This document shows, in pieces, positions 12,284 through 22,786 of a stretch of DNA of 64,000 nt. The notes beneath the pieces were generated by a model. The model was given only the letters and a program-made list of their open reading frames with translations, was not told where the DNA came from and did not search any database. The position numbers and the translations under genes are program-made. The first letter of the stretch is position 1, and each line of letters begins with the position of its first letter. Source of the stretch: Porogramme epimiltina (Eukaryota > Basidiomycota > Agaricomycetes > Polyporales > Polyporaceae). The DNA lies in assembly GCA_900155495.1 (NCBI GenBank), contig FTLJ01000689.1:1-64000 (forward strand). Reading direction: 5' to 3'.

Positions 12284-13554
12284 GGTTTCTGGGAGTGGTG
12301 AAGACATTTTTGAGCTTTCAGCTCATCCGGGATGTGCGCCATAACCAGTTCCTGGGAAGCGAAGAGGACCCCTCGGGATCGAGGCACATGGGTGACGTGC
12401 AACAGACGAGTCGCCCGGGGTCATGGTTAGGCGGGCCCAGGCTTGGATCTTGAAGCTTGGAACCTCGAGGATCAAAGATGAAGGATGAGGCGCAGTGGGA
12501 TGTGAAGCTACAGGACATCCTCAAGGTGCTGAGCTCAGAAACTGAGCCTCAAAACCTTGCGCTCCTGGCGGCATGGCCGCGGAACGTGCCAAGTAAGTAC
12601 CTTTTCCGCCTTTCCCTGTGAGCAATATCACGAGTCACGTGACCGCGCGACGCGCACGCGGCGCTGGCACAACCCACCGTCACCTCAGACATGCCAGACT
12701 TCTTGCTTCTACCGCTGTTCAATGGATAGATCGAGGACTTTTCACCAGTATTCTATTTTTGCCGCTCGGAGCCACCTCCGTCAACTCTTTCTCATTTTAC
12801 GTCACCGTTCCGCCCAGACAGTGCCGCCAACATAGTACTCCCATCAAGATACGGAGAGGGATTGAACCTGATACGAACGGTCTCATTGTAGCCACTCGGA
12901 GCTATTGGGACACAACACACGCACCTATTCATAGGCTACGTGCTGGTTAGGCTTTTGTGCTGGGCCACGTTTCTGTCAGCAACTTAAAAATCCGCAGTAC
13001 GGAGCAATCGGAAGACAGCGTTCTCTTCACGAAATGACACTGTTTCTACTATACCTCACAAGCTTTCAAACCATATAGTGATCCTGATCAGGGTTGAAAC
13101 TCGATGCTCGCGCGCGTTGCTCGGATCCATAATCTAATCCTTCACCCTGCGCACTCCTTTAGTCGCAAAAAGTTCGCGCCCTAATTCTTAGTACGCTTGG
13201 TCTAGACACGCTTTTGGGGACTCGAGGAACTTTCCGAGGGCCTGCGTACGGGATGCCAGTACAAGGCTCGACTCGGAGCTCGCTAGGGAGTGCCTTCCGG
13301 CTGTTCTCCGCCAACATTACGCCGTTGCCAAAACTGGGAAAGGCTGAATGTCCCAGTGTGACGCCTCGTCAAACTCGAAAGATCTCATCTATTTCTCAGC
13401 AAGCAAAAACTGATGTTTTGTAGATACTATCGTTTTTTTGCGAGGCGCGAGCTGAACAGGAACAGAGGCCCAGATGTTAACAATGTCGCGGATGCCGTAG
13501 CAACTGGAACCCTGGTCCCCGGGCTTGACGGAACCGGTATGGAGTATGTGACTC
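12284..13554. other. Intergenic region without supported gene
   Basis: About 1.3 kb. The frame at 12618-12950 shows no family resemblance. A B-box-like word near 12870 on the minus strand was examined but no tRNA fold forms around it. Confidence 0.45.
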
Positions 13555-13582
13555 ACGCGTAAAGTGACGTGACGTAACGCGT
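13555..13582 (+). promoter_or_regulatory. Pair of MluI cell-cycle boxes (ACGCGT) before RFA3
   Basis: ACGCGT occurs at 13555-13560 and again at 13577-13582, 144-171 bp before the start codon. In yeasts this hexamer is bound by MBF/DSC1 and drives G1/S expression of DNA-replication genes, including replication protein A subunits. The match to a replication gene makes chance less likely, though binding is inferred. Confidence 0.6.
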
Positions 13583-13725
13583 CGTCTAGTCACGAAGCGC
13601 GTCCTGCGGCACTGCGGCAGCGCGTCGTCGTCGCTCTCATCCACATCCACGCTCGTGTCATTCCTTCCGTCCCCTCATCTCCTGTATCCAAAATCTTACA
13701 AAATCTTACTGCTCAAAGAAATAAC

Positions 13726-14229
13726 ATGACGGATCACCGCTCTCCTCGTGTCAACAAGGCTCAGATGGCCAACTACATCGGCCAAACAGTCCGGCTCATC
13801 GCCAAGATAATCACGGTTCGTCGCCTCATACTACAAGGCTTCGTGCGAAGCCAACGCGAGTATTTATCTGCTTCAGATCAAAAACGACGTCGCGATAGTG
13901 CAGACCTCCGACAAAGCTGAGGTAGAGGTCAAGGTGCTTCGGGTGAGCATGCCTCTCCAGTCGGCTTCTCCCTCCGCTTCACGCTCCGGGACGTCTAGGA
14001 CTTCGACAGCGGGAGCCAATTTCTGGAGATCATCGGTCAGGTGGAGAGCGAGCGAAGGATCAAGATGCAAGGATACATCAACATGGGGGACAACGTTGGT
14101 GGGTGTCACCCTATTCATGTGCTGCGGTATAGGGCGTCGTTCATCCGAGCTCTCTCATATGCAGACATGGACCTTGCAAACCACGTAGTGCTAGTCTGGC
14201 ACGATCCGAAGTTTGCATCGGTGTTTTGA
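13726..14229 (+). CDS. RFA3: Replication protein A small subunit (RPA14, Rfa3/Ssb3)
   Basis: This is the smallest subunit of the heterotrimeric single-strand DNA binding complex used in replication, recombination and repair in the nucleus. Four exons, 13726-13815, 13877-13942, 13999-14098 and 14165-14229, join in frame to 106 residues, close to the usual 105-125. The whole protein is one OB-fold: VNKAQMANYIGQTVRLIAKI opens the first strands, NDVAIVQTSDKAEVEVKVLR follows in exon 2, FLEIIGQVES in exon 3, and the C-terminal helix reads MDLANHVVLVWHDPKFASVF, matching the family pattern in which the last helix forms the trimer interface. The first donor (GTTCGT) is a weak consensus but keeps the frame. 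Two ACGCGT boxes upstream suggest S-phase control. Confidence 0.88.
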
Positions 14230-14965
14230 CGCGTCTTGCTGTTTGATTATGCTCTCGCTCTATGTGCTGGTGAGTCCCCCCTGCGAGAGCCACCGGATAG
14301 TAACGAGACTGATATCCTGCTAGTGTCCCGGTCTCGAATTTCGTACCGCTGTATTTGTAGGATATCTGTATTAATCTGCCCTGCCTCTGTCCGATCTTCG
14401 TGCCTGCAATATGTATACGATGGCTTCGTTGTCGCCGAGGTCCTGCGCCCCAGTGCCGTCAATGCACAAGATAGCATTAGTGAGAACATATTTCCCTCTC
14501 CGTCTTCCTTTCATTCACCTAATTGCCCAAATTTCAGGTGCTCGCATTCTAATACTAATTGCGGGGGGCTCATGGATTAGAAAACATTGATGGTGAACGA
14601 GAGGTTTGCTTTCCATTGTGATGGCAAAGGCGGAAGTTAGTCAGGGAGAGACAGTGAGCATGCTCGCTCATAGGCTCCTGGTATTTGCGCGCCGTAGTTG
14701 TGTTCATTTTCCTACACAGAAGCGATTGTGTAGCGGAAGGAAACTGTTCGTGACCTACGAAGGGCGGTTAAGGGATTACGATTGTATATTAAACCCGTCA
14801 GAACCGACTGAGATTGAGTGGACCGGCAACCTACTAGGAGACGGCCCCTCCCGCCCTAGCTATGCCGCGGGACCTCATGTACAATACGGAACGAGGATAT
14901 AATACACCCCTCTGATATAAGAAAAAAGAGTGGATTAGTGACTTGCCGCCTCATCAAAACATGTC
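14230..14965. other. Intergenic spacer
   Basis: About 0.7 kb between the RFA3 stop and the tRNA terminator. Short frames at 14236-14580 and 14606-14902 show no known domain. No gene is supported. Confidence 0.45.
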
Positions 14966-14970
14966 AAAAA
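14966..14970 (-). terminator. RNA polymerase III terminator of tRNA-iMet
   Basis: A run of five A on the plus strand is five T in the sense of the tRNA, starting three bases after its 3' end. This is the minimal Pol III stop signal. Confidence 0.75.
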
Positions 14971-14973
14971 GGT

Positions 14974-15045
14974 TAGCAACTCCTGGTTTCGATCCAGGGA
15001 CTTCAGGGTTATGAGCCCTGCACGCTTCCACTGCGTCAAGTTGCT
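14974..15045 (-). tRNA. Initiator tRNA-Met (CAU)
   Basis: A 72 nt intronless tRNA on the minus strand. The acceptor stem (AGCAACT with AGTTGCT) pairs perfectly over seven bases with an A1-U72 pair, which is a mark of eukaryotic initiator tRNA. The anticodon stem has the three consecutive G-C pairs around the loop CTCATAA, anticodon CAU. The T loop reads ATCGAAA in place of the usual TTCGA, again an initiator trait. CCA is not encoded. A five-T terminator follows three bases downstream. The call as initiator rather than elongator Met rests on these three features together. Confidence 0.93.
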
Positions 15046-15481
15046 ATGCATATAGCAGCACATTGTAGCATTATCAATGTCATTTTGCTGTAGCGCAGCC
15101 AGCAAACATCGTCAAATGTATCCCACGACAACTTATCCCAAACCTCATGCATGTATGTACGAGAGCGTCTTCAGTGAGGTAAGTCACATCGCTTGTCCGC
15201 TTTACCGGCACAGGTCCCGAAACTGACGTCGTGGTCCTTCCTTAAAGACCATGTGAGCTCTCTCCAATTCCGCGAGCTTCAGAACCAACGGAGACGGGAG
15301 CAATTGGCGATAGGGGCCAGCCGCGCGAGACCGCAGCTCGGGGTAGCCCATGGCCTTTCAGTGTACCTTCCTTGGCGAATCTCTATCTCATTAAAACTTC
15401 ACTCCTTATCTACCTCCTGGAGATACCGCGCGAGAAACATAAGTACCCGGCACTAATTGATCGACGTAACCGCGGACCGAC
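15046..15481. other. Intergenic spacer, probable promoter of P450 no. 2
   Basis: A 436 bp gap between the tRNA and the P450 start. No coding feature or clear TATA box is visible. Confidence 0.4.
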
Positions 15482-17568
15482 ATGGGGTACGTTGGACCTG
15501 TGGGTCTCCTCTCTCTACTCCTCGGCCTCCTGGCCTGGGTTGCTCTCCGTATCCGAGCTCGCTTCTATCTATCGTCCCTTCCCTTCCCACCTGGGCCGAA
15601 GCCACTCCCGATCATTGGCAATCTTCTGGACATGCCAACCAAAAACATGGCGCCAGTACTACATGAAATGGCAGAGAAATACGGTTCGCTATTATTTTAT
15701 TCTCCTAGAATCTTCAGGCACTTAACGAGGACATGCGAACTTGAAAGGGGAAGTAATGTATCTCGACGTATTAACGCAGCCCACACTGGTGGTCGACTCG
15801 TACGACGCGGCGTTGGCCCTTCTGGAAACCCGCTCTTCCAACACATCCGACAGACCTCGTCTCGTTATGGCGGAATTGTGAGTGCGCGACCAGTTGTATC
15901 CATGCCAAGCTCACTCAAACATTGGATTGCTGCTCTCCATATAGGGCTGGGATGAAGTGGGAGTTTAACTTCGTCAATTACAACGCTGTTTGGAGACGTT
16001 GTCGCCGCACTTTTCACAACTTCTTTCAACCCAGTGCAGTGCCGGAGTACAGGCCTCTCCATATCCGGGCAGCGCGCAAGTGTCTCACCAAGTTGCTCGA
16101 GGACCCGAAGAACTTCCGCATGCATGTTCGTCGGTAAGTACCAACTGCCATAGAGATAGAGATCGTACTAGAACGTGCCCTGATGTCATTCGCAGTGCCC
16201 TCGGGACAACTATCATGGATGTCGTGTATGGCATGCGGGACGCGGACGAGAACGACAAATACATCACCATTGCGGAGAGAGGCGCGGCCGTCTTCAGCGA
16301 GGTTGCGGCACCGGGACGCTATCTAGCAGAGCTGTTCCCGGCTCTGGCGTACGTGCCCGCATGGCTTCCTGGTGCGCAGTTCAAGCGTGACGCGGCGAAG
16401 TGGGCACGGGATATGACTGCACTGAGAGACGTGCCGTGGAGCGTCGCGGTCAACACGACGGTATATCAGCGCATGGTACCTTGGTGATATCTGCCCCAAC
16501 TTTGTTCTCTCGCAGGCACAAGGAGCAGCGAAACCATCCATCGTCTCAATATTGATGGACGGTGTATCTCGTCAAGATGGGAAGACAGCTCGAGAAGATA
16601 TAGAGCACTATAAGGATGTTGTCGGAGCAGCGTATGTTGGTGCGTAGAGTGTTATACTTCTCCGTTACTGTAGTCGTAATCCGACACATTTCACGCCACG
16701 CAGCGGCGATCGACACGGTGGGTATTGCTGCATTCGTTGAGAGTACCTAGAGGCAGACGTCCCTTCGTGAAGACTTTCAGCACCTTTGCGACCTTCATGT
16801 TGGCTATGACCGTCTACCCAGAGGCTCAAAAGAAGGCGCAGGCCGAACTGGACGCCATGATTGGGCCCGATCGTCTCCCCACATTCGAAGACAGAGACTC
16901 GCTACCATACGTCAATGCAGTCTTCAAGGAAACAACTCGCTGGAACCCCGTTCTTCCCCTGGCGATATCCCATAAGACTACTGAAGAAGATATCTACAAC
17001 GGCTACTACATACCAGCAGGCACTGTGATCATCCCCAACAACTGGTACGTTCTGTCTGTCATTCTTCGTCTAGTCTATAGCACCTGGGGCTAATCTACCG
17101 AGACCGTACAGGGCTATGTTGCGTGACCCATCTGCATACCCCGATCCTCTCAACTTCGTGCCTGATCGTTACCTGGACCCCGATACTCGGGATCCTTCTC
17201 GCCTTCAGTTTGGTTATGGTAGACGGTATGCCACCCTCTTACAGCCTCTCATAGCGTTTAGATATTGAGCCCTACTCTAGTATCTGCCCTGGTCGTCATT
17301 TCGCAACGGACGCTCTGTTCATATTCATGGCGTCTATCCTGCACGTCTACGACATTCAGCCACCGCTAGGCCCCGATGGCAAGCCCCAGGAAGTGAAGCC
17401 AAAAATTAATCTTGACCGTGCCGTCTCGTAAGCATAATCAACGGCTCTATTATCCTCATGCATATAACGGGCAGCTTTAGATACCCGGATGACTTCCCGT
17501 GCTGGATCAAGCCGCGTTCACCAAAGGCTGAATCCCTCATCAGACAAGCGAGCTCAGAGCACCTCTAG
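15482..17568 (+). CDS. Cytochrome P450 monooxygenase no. 2 (CYP64/O-methylsterigmatocystin-oxidoreductase-like)
   Basis: A microsomal P450 of about 500 residues in roughly ten exons. Residues 4-24 form the membrane anchor, and FPPGPKPLPIIGN is the proline hinge. WRRCRRTFHNFF marks helix C (about 15990-16030). The I-helix reads AAIDTT, assembled across a 55 bp intron near 16719-16773. KETTRW is the K-helix ExxR (about 16927), FVPDRY the PERF-like segment (about 17155), and FGYGRRICPGRHFA the haem loop with the Cys ligand, split by an intron near 17227-17280. The C-terminus YPDDFPCWIKPRS follows the last intron. It shares the same architecture with P450 no. 3 at 19716-21815, so the two are paralogues. 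The nearest known type is the fungal CYP64-like group acting on lipophilic metabolites; the substrate is unknown. Confidence 0.9.
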
Positions 17569-17788
17569 TCACTCTTCGCCTCCCTTTGCGGTGGGATCTA
17601 TGGGCGCGGATAGACAGTAGTGGCAGAAAATAGAGTCCTTTGACCGCTCATTTGTACTATGCCATGCGTATTATCGACAGGCCATTCGAAGCCTCCATAA
17701 CCCAGAAACCTGAGCATGTTAGTGTGTGCATTCGAGCGCCGCAGGAAGCGCACACGCAGAAATACAGTTGAGAACGGCAGAACATTAT

Positions 17789-19417
17789 TCAAGTGAGCAA
17801 AGTAGCCATTCCATCCTCGAAGGCCGCAACAAAGTCCATCGCAAAGGCATCAGTGACTGCGCTCTTCCCCCATGCCACCACAATCCCGAGGCCTCCAGAC
17901 GGTGTCCTTGTCACGCCGATCTTGAGTGCCGAGCCTAGCGCCCCACCTGGCAGGGAAAATGCCATCTCGCGGATGGCCCATGACGGTTCGGCATGCAGCG
18001 CACCTATGGGGAGCCCTTTCTCGACGTCAGCGCGCCCGCCAGCCACAGGGCCCTCACCATAACTGTCGTCTAGGGGGGACGCGCCGAGGTCTGACAGCTC
18101 TATCGCGATGCTGCGCTTCGCCCCCAACCTGTTCTGGAGATGCGCTTCTAAGCCCCCGCCTGTCATGAGGTGCTTCAGCGTACCAACGTCGGTCGCCGAC
18201 CATGACGCGTCGCGCTTAAGCCTCCGAGCGAACCGCGCGGCATCATGCCACGGAAACGCGGGCATACTGTCCGGGAGGTGTTTGAAGTCCGATCCTGAAG
18301 CAGAACGAAGGGAGGGAGCCACCGACGTGGATGCGGGGTAGAGCTTGTTTACGGAGTGATAGAACGAAGGGGAGATGCGGATTCTGTCCATGTCCATGTC
18401 CGTGTACTGCCGTCGCGAGCCTAGTGGGATGAACGTTCCCGCATACCTGCTTGAGTTCGTAAGACCATGCTTGTGGATGATGCGGGAAAGCGCCAGCAGG
18501 GAAATGGTGTGGAGCACGGCCGTCAACGTAGCACCTCGCGAACTCGCGATCTGTACGAGCGGGACGATCTGGGAAGCCGTATATTGTGGCAAGATGCGCA
18601 CGTGCGTGTCGAGTTCGAACGTTGAGGGGATGGGGTTACCGGACCAGGTGGCCGCATCGCGTCGCCATCTGAACGGGTTCAGGACTCTTCCCAGTTCGCG
18701 GATGGTACTAGACCAAGTTGGAAATGAGGGCTTGATCAATGTCTCTAGTGGAGGGGGGAGCATCGAGTCCTCATCAGGCTTGACCATAATCTCAACGGCT
18801 CGAGTGCTAGTTGATTCTCCCTGTGTTCTGAGTGCTTCAGAGAGCATGCGATGCAATGAAATGCTTCCGAGGATGGGGTCGAAGATAAAAACGACGGTCC
18901 CATCGCGAAGGATGGCCAGTCGCCATAGAGGAAGGTCCACATCCAGGTCGAATGGGCGAGAATATTGGTCCTCGAAGACGGACCGAAGTTCTTCCCATCC
19001 GCAGTCCAGGAATTCTACGACTTTCTCGAGGTTCACGGACGGAAGACGGACCCATATTGGTGGAGCATGAGAATTAGGCGGAGACTGTAGGCGAGCGCAC
19101 AGAAGAGCGTTACGCTGAACGACGTTGTTAAGCGCCATGAAAAGGGTACTTCTGTCGAGGGGGGCATCCTTGTTGGTGGTGTTTACATGCTTCGCAGCAA
19201 CCATGGAGCAAGAGAACGCTTGGAGCTTGGTGCGAATATACGACATCCACTCTCGGTAGCCTTTGTAAAACGTCAGGTTCTACACGTCTAGACTTTTGCA
19301 TGGACCACGCACCTGCATCCCTCAATTTACCGTCTGGACAGATGCTGGAACAAGTGGACGAAGATGCGTACTCGTCCCTTCCCGCAGGGCTGGAGTGAGT
19401 GTACTGGGGCACCCCAT
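17789..19417 (-). CDS. AATase/condensation-like acyltransferase-fold protein
   Basis: Two exons, 19417-19331 and 19279-17789, join over a 51 bp intron to 525 residues. The layout resembles fungal alcohol acetyltransferase-like proteins (related to condensation domains): an N-terminal substrate half with VVQRNALLCARL, a central strand FIFDPILGSISLHRMLSEAL, a bridging region with FIPLGSRRQ, and a C-terminal half ending VAWGKSAVTDAFAMDFVAAF. Active members carry HxxxDG directly after the FIFD-type strand; here the His position is Pro and the Asp-Gly is Ser-Ile, so the usual catalytic motif is missing. It may be inactive, use another mechanism, or have a non-catalytic role. It lies between two paralogous P450s and is convergent with the first of them, with only 220 bp between stops. 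Fold assignment is moderate. Confidence 0.7.
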
Positions 19418-19715
19418 GGATCATTGTGGCGAAGGATGGAGAGCCGATGATGAAAGCCGAGACGTACTAGTCATATCCGGCGTCTTCGGGACCACTTGGT
19501 CGCTTTGAGGCTGCGGGAACCTGATGTGGACTGTTCTAGGCCGGTATAGACGTCCGACTAAGATGAAACCATATACACCCGGCGCCGATACACTGATTCC
19601 TTCAGCGCTAGTTCTCGCTCGTAACAGAACGAAAAGAAACCCATTGAGACATAACGATATACAACTTCACGGCCGTATACTTCATCAAACTTCTCCGCAT
19701 TTGCTACCTCATAAG

Positions 19716-21815
19716 CTAACCAGATAGGATCAACTCCTTAGCAGACGTCGACCGGGGGGTGATCCTGCACTCAAAGCGCTCAGGGTACCTTCGTATATGA
19801 CGTCCAGACATCAGCTACGATTCGCCCTATGTTTGACGAGGAATAATAACGTTACTCACGAGAGGAACAAATCCATGTTCATCTTGGCCTCAAGCTGGAC
19901 TGGGTTCCCTCGGCTGTCCAAGGGCGGTGCGATGTCGAGCGTGTGGAGCACAGACGCGACAATAATGAAGAGGGAGGCGTCTGCGAGGTGCCGCCCCGCG
20001 CATATCCTAGATGCCGTCAGGGGGACCGGGTGAGACCACGTCGCTCAGGAAGTTTCAGAGTACCGACCTTCTTCCGAAGCCAAAGAAGTACTTTCGCGGG
20101 TCCCTTACGTTCGGGCTAGGCTTGCCCTCGACGAGGAACCGCTCCGGCTTGAACTCGTCCGGGTCTGGGTAGGCAACTGGGTCACGTGACATTGCCCTTT
20201 ACTGGACTTCAGCGACTTTCAGCAAAAAGAGGGTGAAACGCACCATGCGTTTGGGATCAAAGATGTACCCTTTGGGATTAGGTACCCATTCAGTTCAATG
20301 TCTTCGCTTGACAGGTGCGGGACGCCGAGGGTCGCGACGTTGTGCCATCGCAAACACTCTTTCACGACGGCCTCAACGTATGGTAGGTTTGGACGGTCGC
20401 TAAAGTCCGGCAACCGACGAGATCCTACGACGCGGTCAAGTTCGGCTTGAGCTCTTCGCTGCACGTTCGGGTACATTGCCATCGCGAGGAGGAATGCTTG
20501 CACGGATGAGAATGTCTGTAAGGTGTCATTGATCAACTAGTGAACCACCGGGAACAGTTAGAAAAACTCACAGTGTCAGCACCAGCTACCCAAAATGACT
20601 AAGATCAGTAGCCTGTAGTGTAACGGTCGGTATCCCGTACTCACTTAAATACGCTATAGCTGCAACGTTTCTACAGACTTCTCGTTCCTCTGTCGCAGCA
20701 GGGTCCGCCATCTTGCCAGCCTTCTCAAGCTTCCGAGAGACCATTGATGATGGCGTGGAATAAGATTCCTTAGCCTAGAATTATAGTAAAGAGGAAAGTT
20801 TAGAAATAACGGCTCCTGAGCGAGAGCATAGACACATACTATCTGCTCCTGTGTCGCGCGAAACGGCTCGTCGCGCAATGCGAGAACCTCTTCCTTCCAC
20901 GCACTGGCATCGCGTTTGAAGCTCGCTCCGGGAAACCAAGTCGGGAAGTGTCGGAGAACTGGGATGGCCTCGACCAGGTAGCGACCGGGAATCATGATCT
21001 TGATGAAAATATCCACGCCGCGCTCAACGAGTGAAATATGTTTGTCGTTTTGCTCAGCGACGTCGAGTCCATACACGAGCCGCATAATGGTCGCTCCAAA
21101 AAAGCTAGGGACTGTAAGTGACCAAGATGCACAGGGTAATCGGTGCGACTTACTGCCTTATGTGTGCAACGAACTCATCCGGGTCCTCGAGGAGACGCCT
21201 GAGGAAGTGCTTCGTCTGGTTGAGCAGGATGGGATGGTAGCCTCCGATCGCCTTCCGGTGGAAAGCTTCGTGGAAGATGCGCCGGTATCTCCGCCACTTC
21301 GGACCGTAGTTGAAGAGCGCGAACTCCCATGACGCATAACCAGTCCTGTATGACCCTGGTCAGCGACACGCCCACAGCAAATATAGATTCTATTGCACGA
21401 ATGTACGCTCACAGCTCCGCCATGATCGAAGACTGCCGTCCAGACGTAGTTGCCGAATGGACGTCCAGAATTGCGCTTGCGGCCTCGTACGAGCCTAGCA
21501 CGACCATCGGCTGGCCCAGCACGTTCAAATATGCGATGTCCCCTGCAAGCCGATCAAAACAGGATCAATTTCGATCCAGTGTGGACGAGACCACTTCCAC
21601 ATACCGTACTTCTCACTTATCTTGCGAAAGCTCCTTCCGAGATCCTTCGTTGGCACATCGAGCATGTTTCCGATAATTGGCAACGGCCTGGGCCCCGGCG
21701 GGAGAGGAAGCGCGCGCGCTCTCTTGGAGCTTCTCGTAAGCCCATACACGGCGACGAGGACCACGGCGAGCACCGCGTAGAGCGCCCACTGCAGCGGAAG
21801 CGTCAAGGGAGACAT
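19716..21815 (-). CDS. Cytochrome P450 monooxygenase no. 3 (paralogue of no. 2)
   Basis: About 500 residues in roughly ten exons. The N-terminal helix [19 protein letters not shown] is the ER anchor; [16 protein letters not shown] is the hinge and is almost the same as in P450 no. 2. [12 protein letters not shown] marks helix C (about 21270-21300); AGADT forms the I-helix before the 19-21 kb exons; KECLRWH the K-helix (about 20345-20365); FKPERFL the PERF segment (about 20140); [15 protein letters not shown] the haem loop across an intron near 20000-20070. The last exon, [13 protein letters not shown], follows a GAAG acceptor near 19785 and ends at 19716. Exon positions match those of no. 2 where comparable, so they arose by duplication. 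It probably acts with the neighbouring acyltransferase-like and dehydrogenase genes, which is inference from proximity. Confidence 0.9.
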
Positions 21816-21852
21816 CTGTGATCACACTGGATATCGGCCCCTCTGGCGCATG

Positions 21853-21858
21853 TTTATA
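21853..21858 (-). promoter_or_regulatory. TATA box of P450 no. 3
   Basis: TATAAA on the minus strand, about 40 bp before the ATG at 21815. It supports the chosen start and implies a very short 5' leader. Confidence 0.5.
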
Positions 21859-22786
21859 TGCGCTGCCGGCGAGCGGCAACATGTCTGGCGTCATAAGCGC
21901 TAGAACCCGGTGAGGATGGTCTTCAGACATATGCAGCGTGAGTGGCGTACCTGATGACCTCCCCTCGAGACGGAATAGTTCGGCATTCGCGGAAAGTTTT
22001 GTGGAGAATAGCCGCCGAGGAACGTCGGCGCGTCTGGCACGGTCTCCCGTGTCTTCTAAAGGATCCGTGGTTGAAAGGAGCCTCGTGCTCCATGATAGGT
22101 CGGATCGCCCGTGCGATCTGGCCCCAAGATACACCGCCAGCATATGTGGTAGCACATCGTCGACGATAACTGGTGCTGACCGAGTGACGGAAGTGGGAGC
22201 TAACGTCAAGATTACACAGGCTGTCAACGCCGCTGCAGCGTCTGAATGCTGGTGACGCTGAGTGCATGCTAAGGGGGAATTTAGAGGTTTATCTCTCCTC
22301 ATCAGCGAGAGTGTGACTCACGCACCTCCCCACAGTTTAGACCGTTCAACATCGAGGATGCGTGCGTGGTAGGTAGGATGACTAGATGGCGGAGGCAAAG
22401 GTCAAAAGCCGAGAAGACGAGACGCCCGCTGCTCGCTTCCACTTCCATGGACCACGTGATCGCAATGCCGCTAAGGAAGATATGCCAGGCCTAACCACAC
22501 GCCTAAAGAGGACGAGGACCGCGTATCTAACGGGGGAAAAGTGACCCATCTTAACTTGAAACTCCCTTTAACTCGTACTACTGTCCGGTCTAGGCACTCA
22601 GCGCATAGAGGAATAGATGTGTTTGTATTCGTGCGGGTCATTCTACTACTACTATACAACATCCACCGTTTTACTTCCGCGATCCTCGACGAGACGCCAA
22701 TATAGTGTTACATACTAATAGTGTAGAGTGTGCAGGGTCCATTATAGGAGCCGCAGTCTCAGTAGGATCGGGGACGAAGCAGGCTT
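21859..22786. other. Intergenic region without supported gene
   Basis: About 0.9 kb. Overlapping frames on both strands at 21923-22302 run antiparallel without family resemblance and are taken as chance. Confidence 0.45.

Noticed and set aside
12865..12885. Word resembling a tRNA B box (GGTTCAATCCC) on the minus strand.
   Set aside because: The T-arm does not pair and no acceptor or anticodon stem forms around it.
21923..22302. 229-codon minus-strand frame covering the promoter of P450 no. 3.
   Set aside because: It overlaps the P450 first exon in another frame and shows no known motif.
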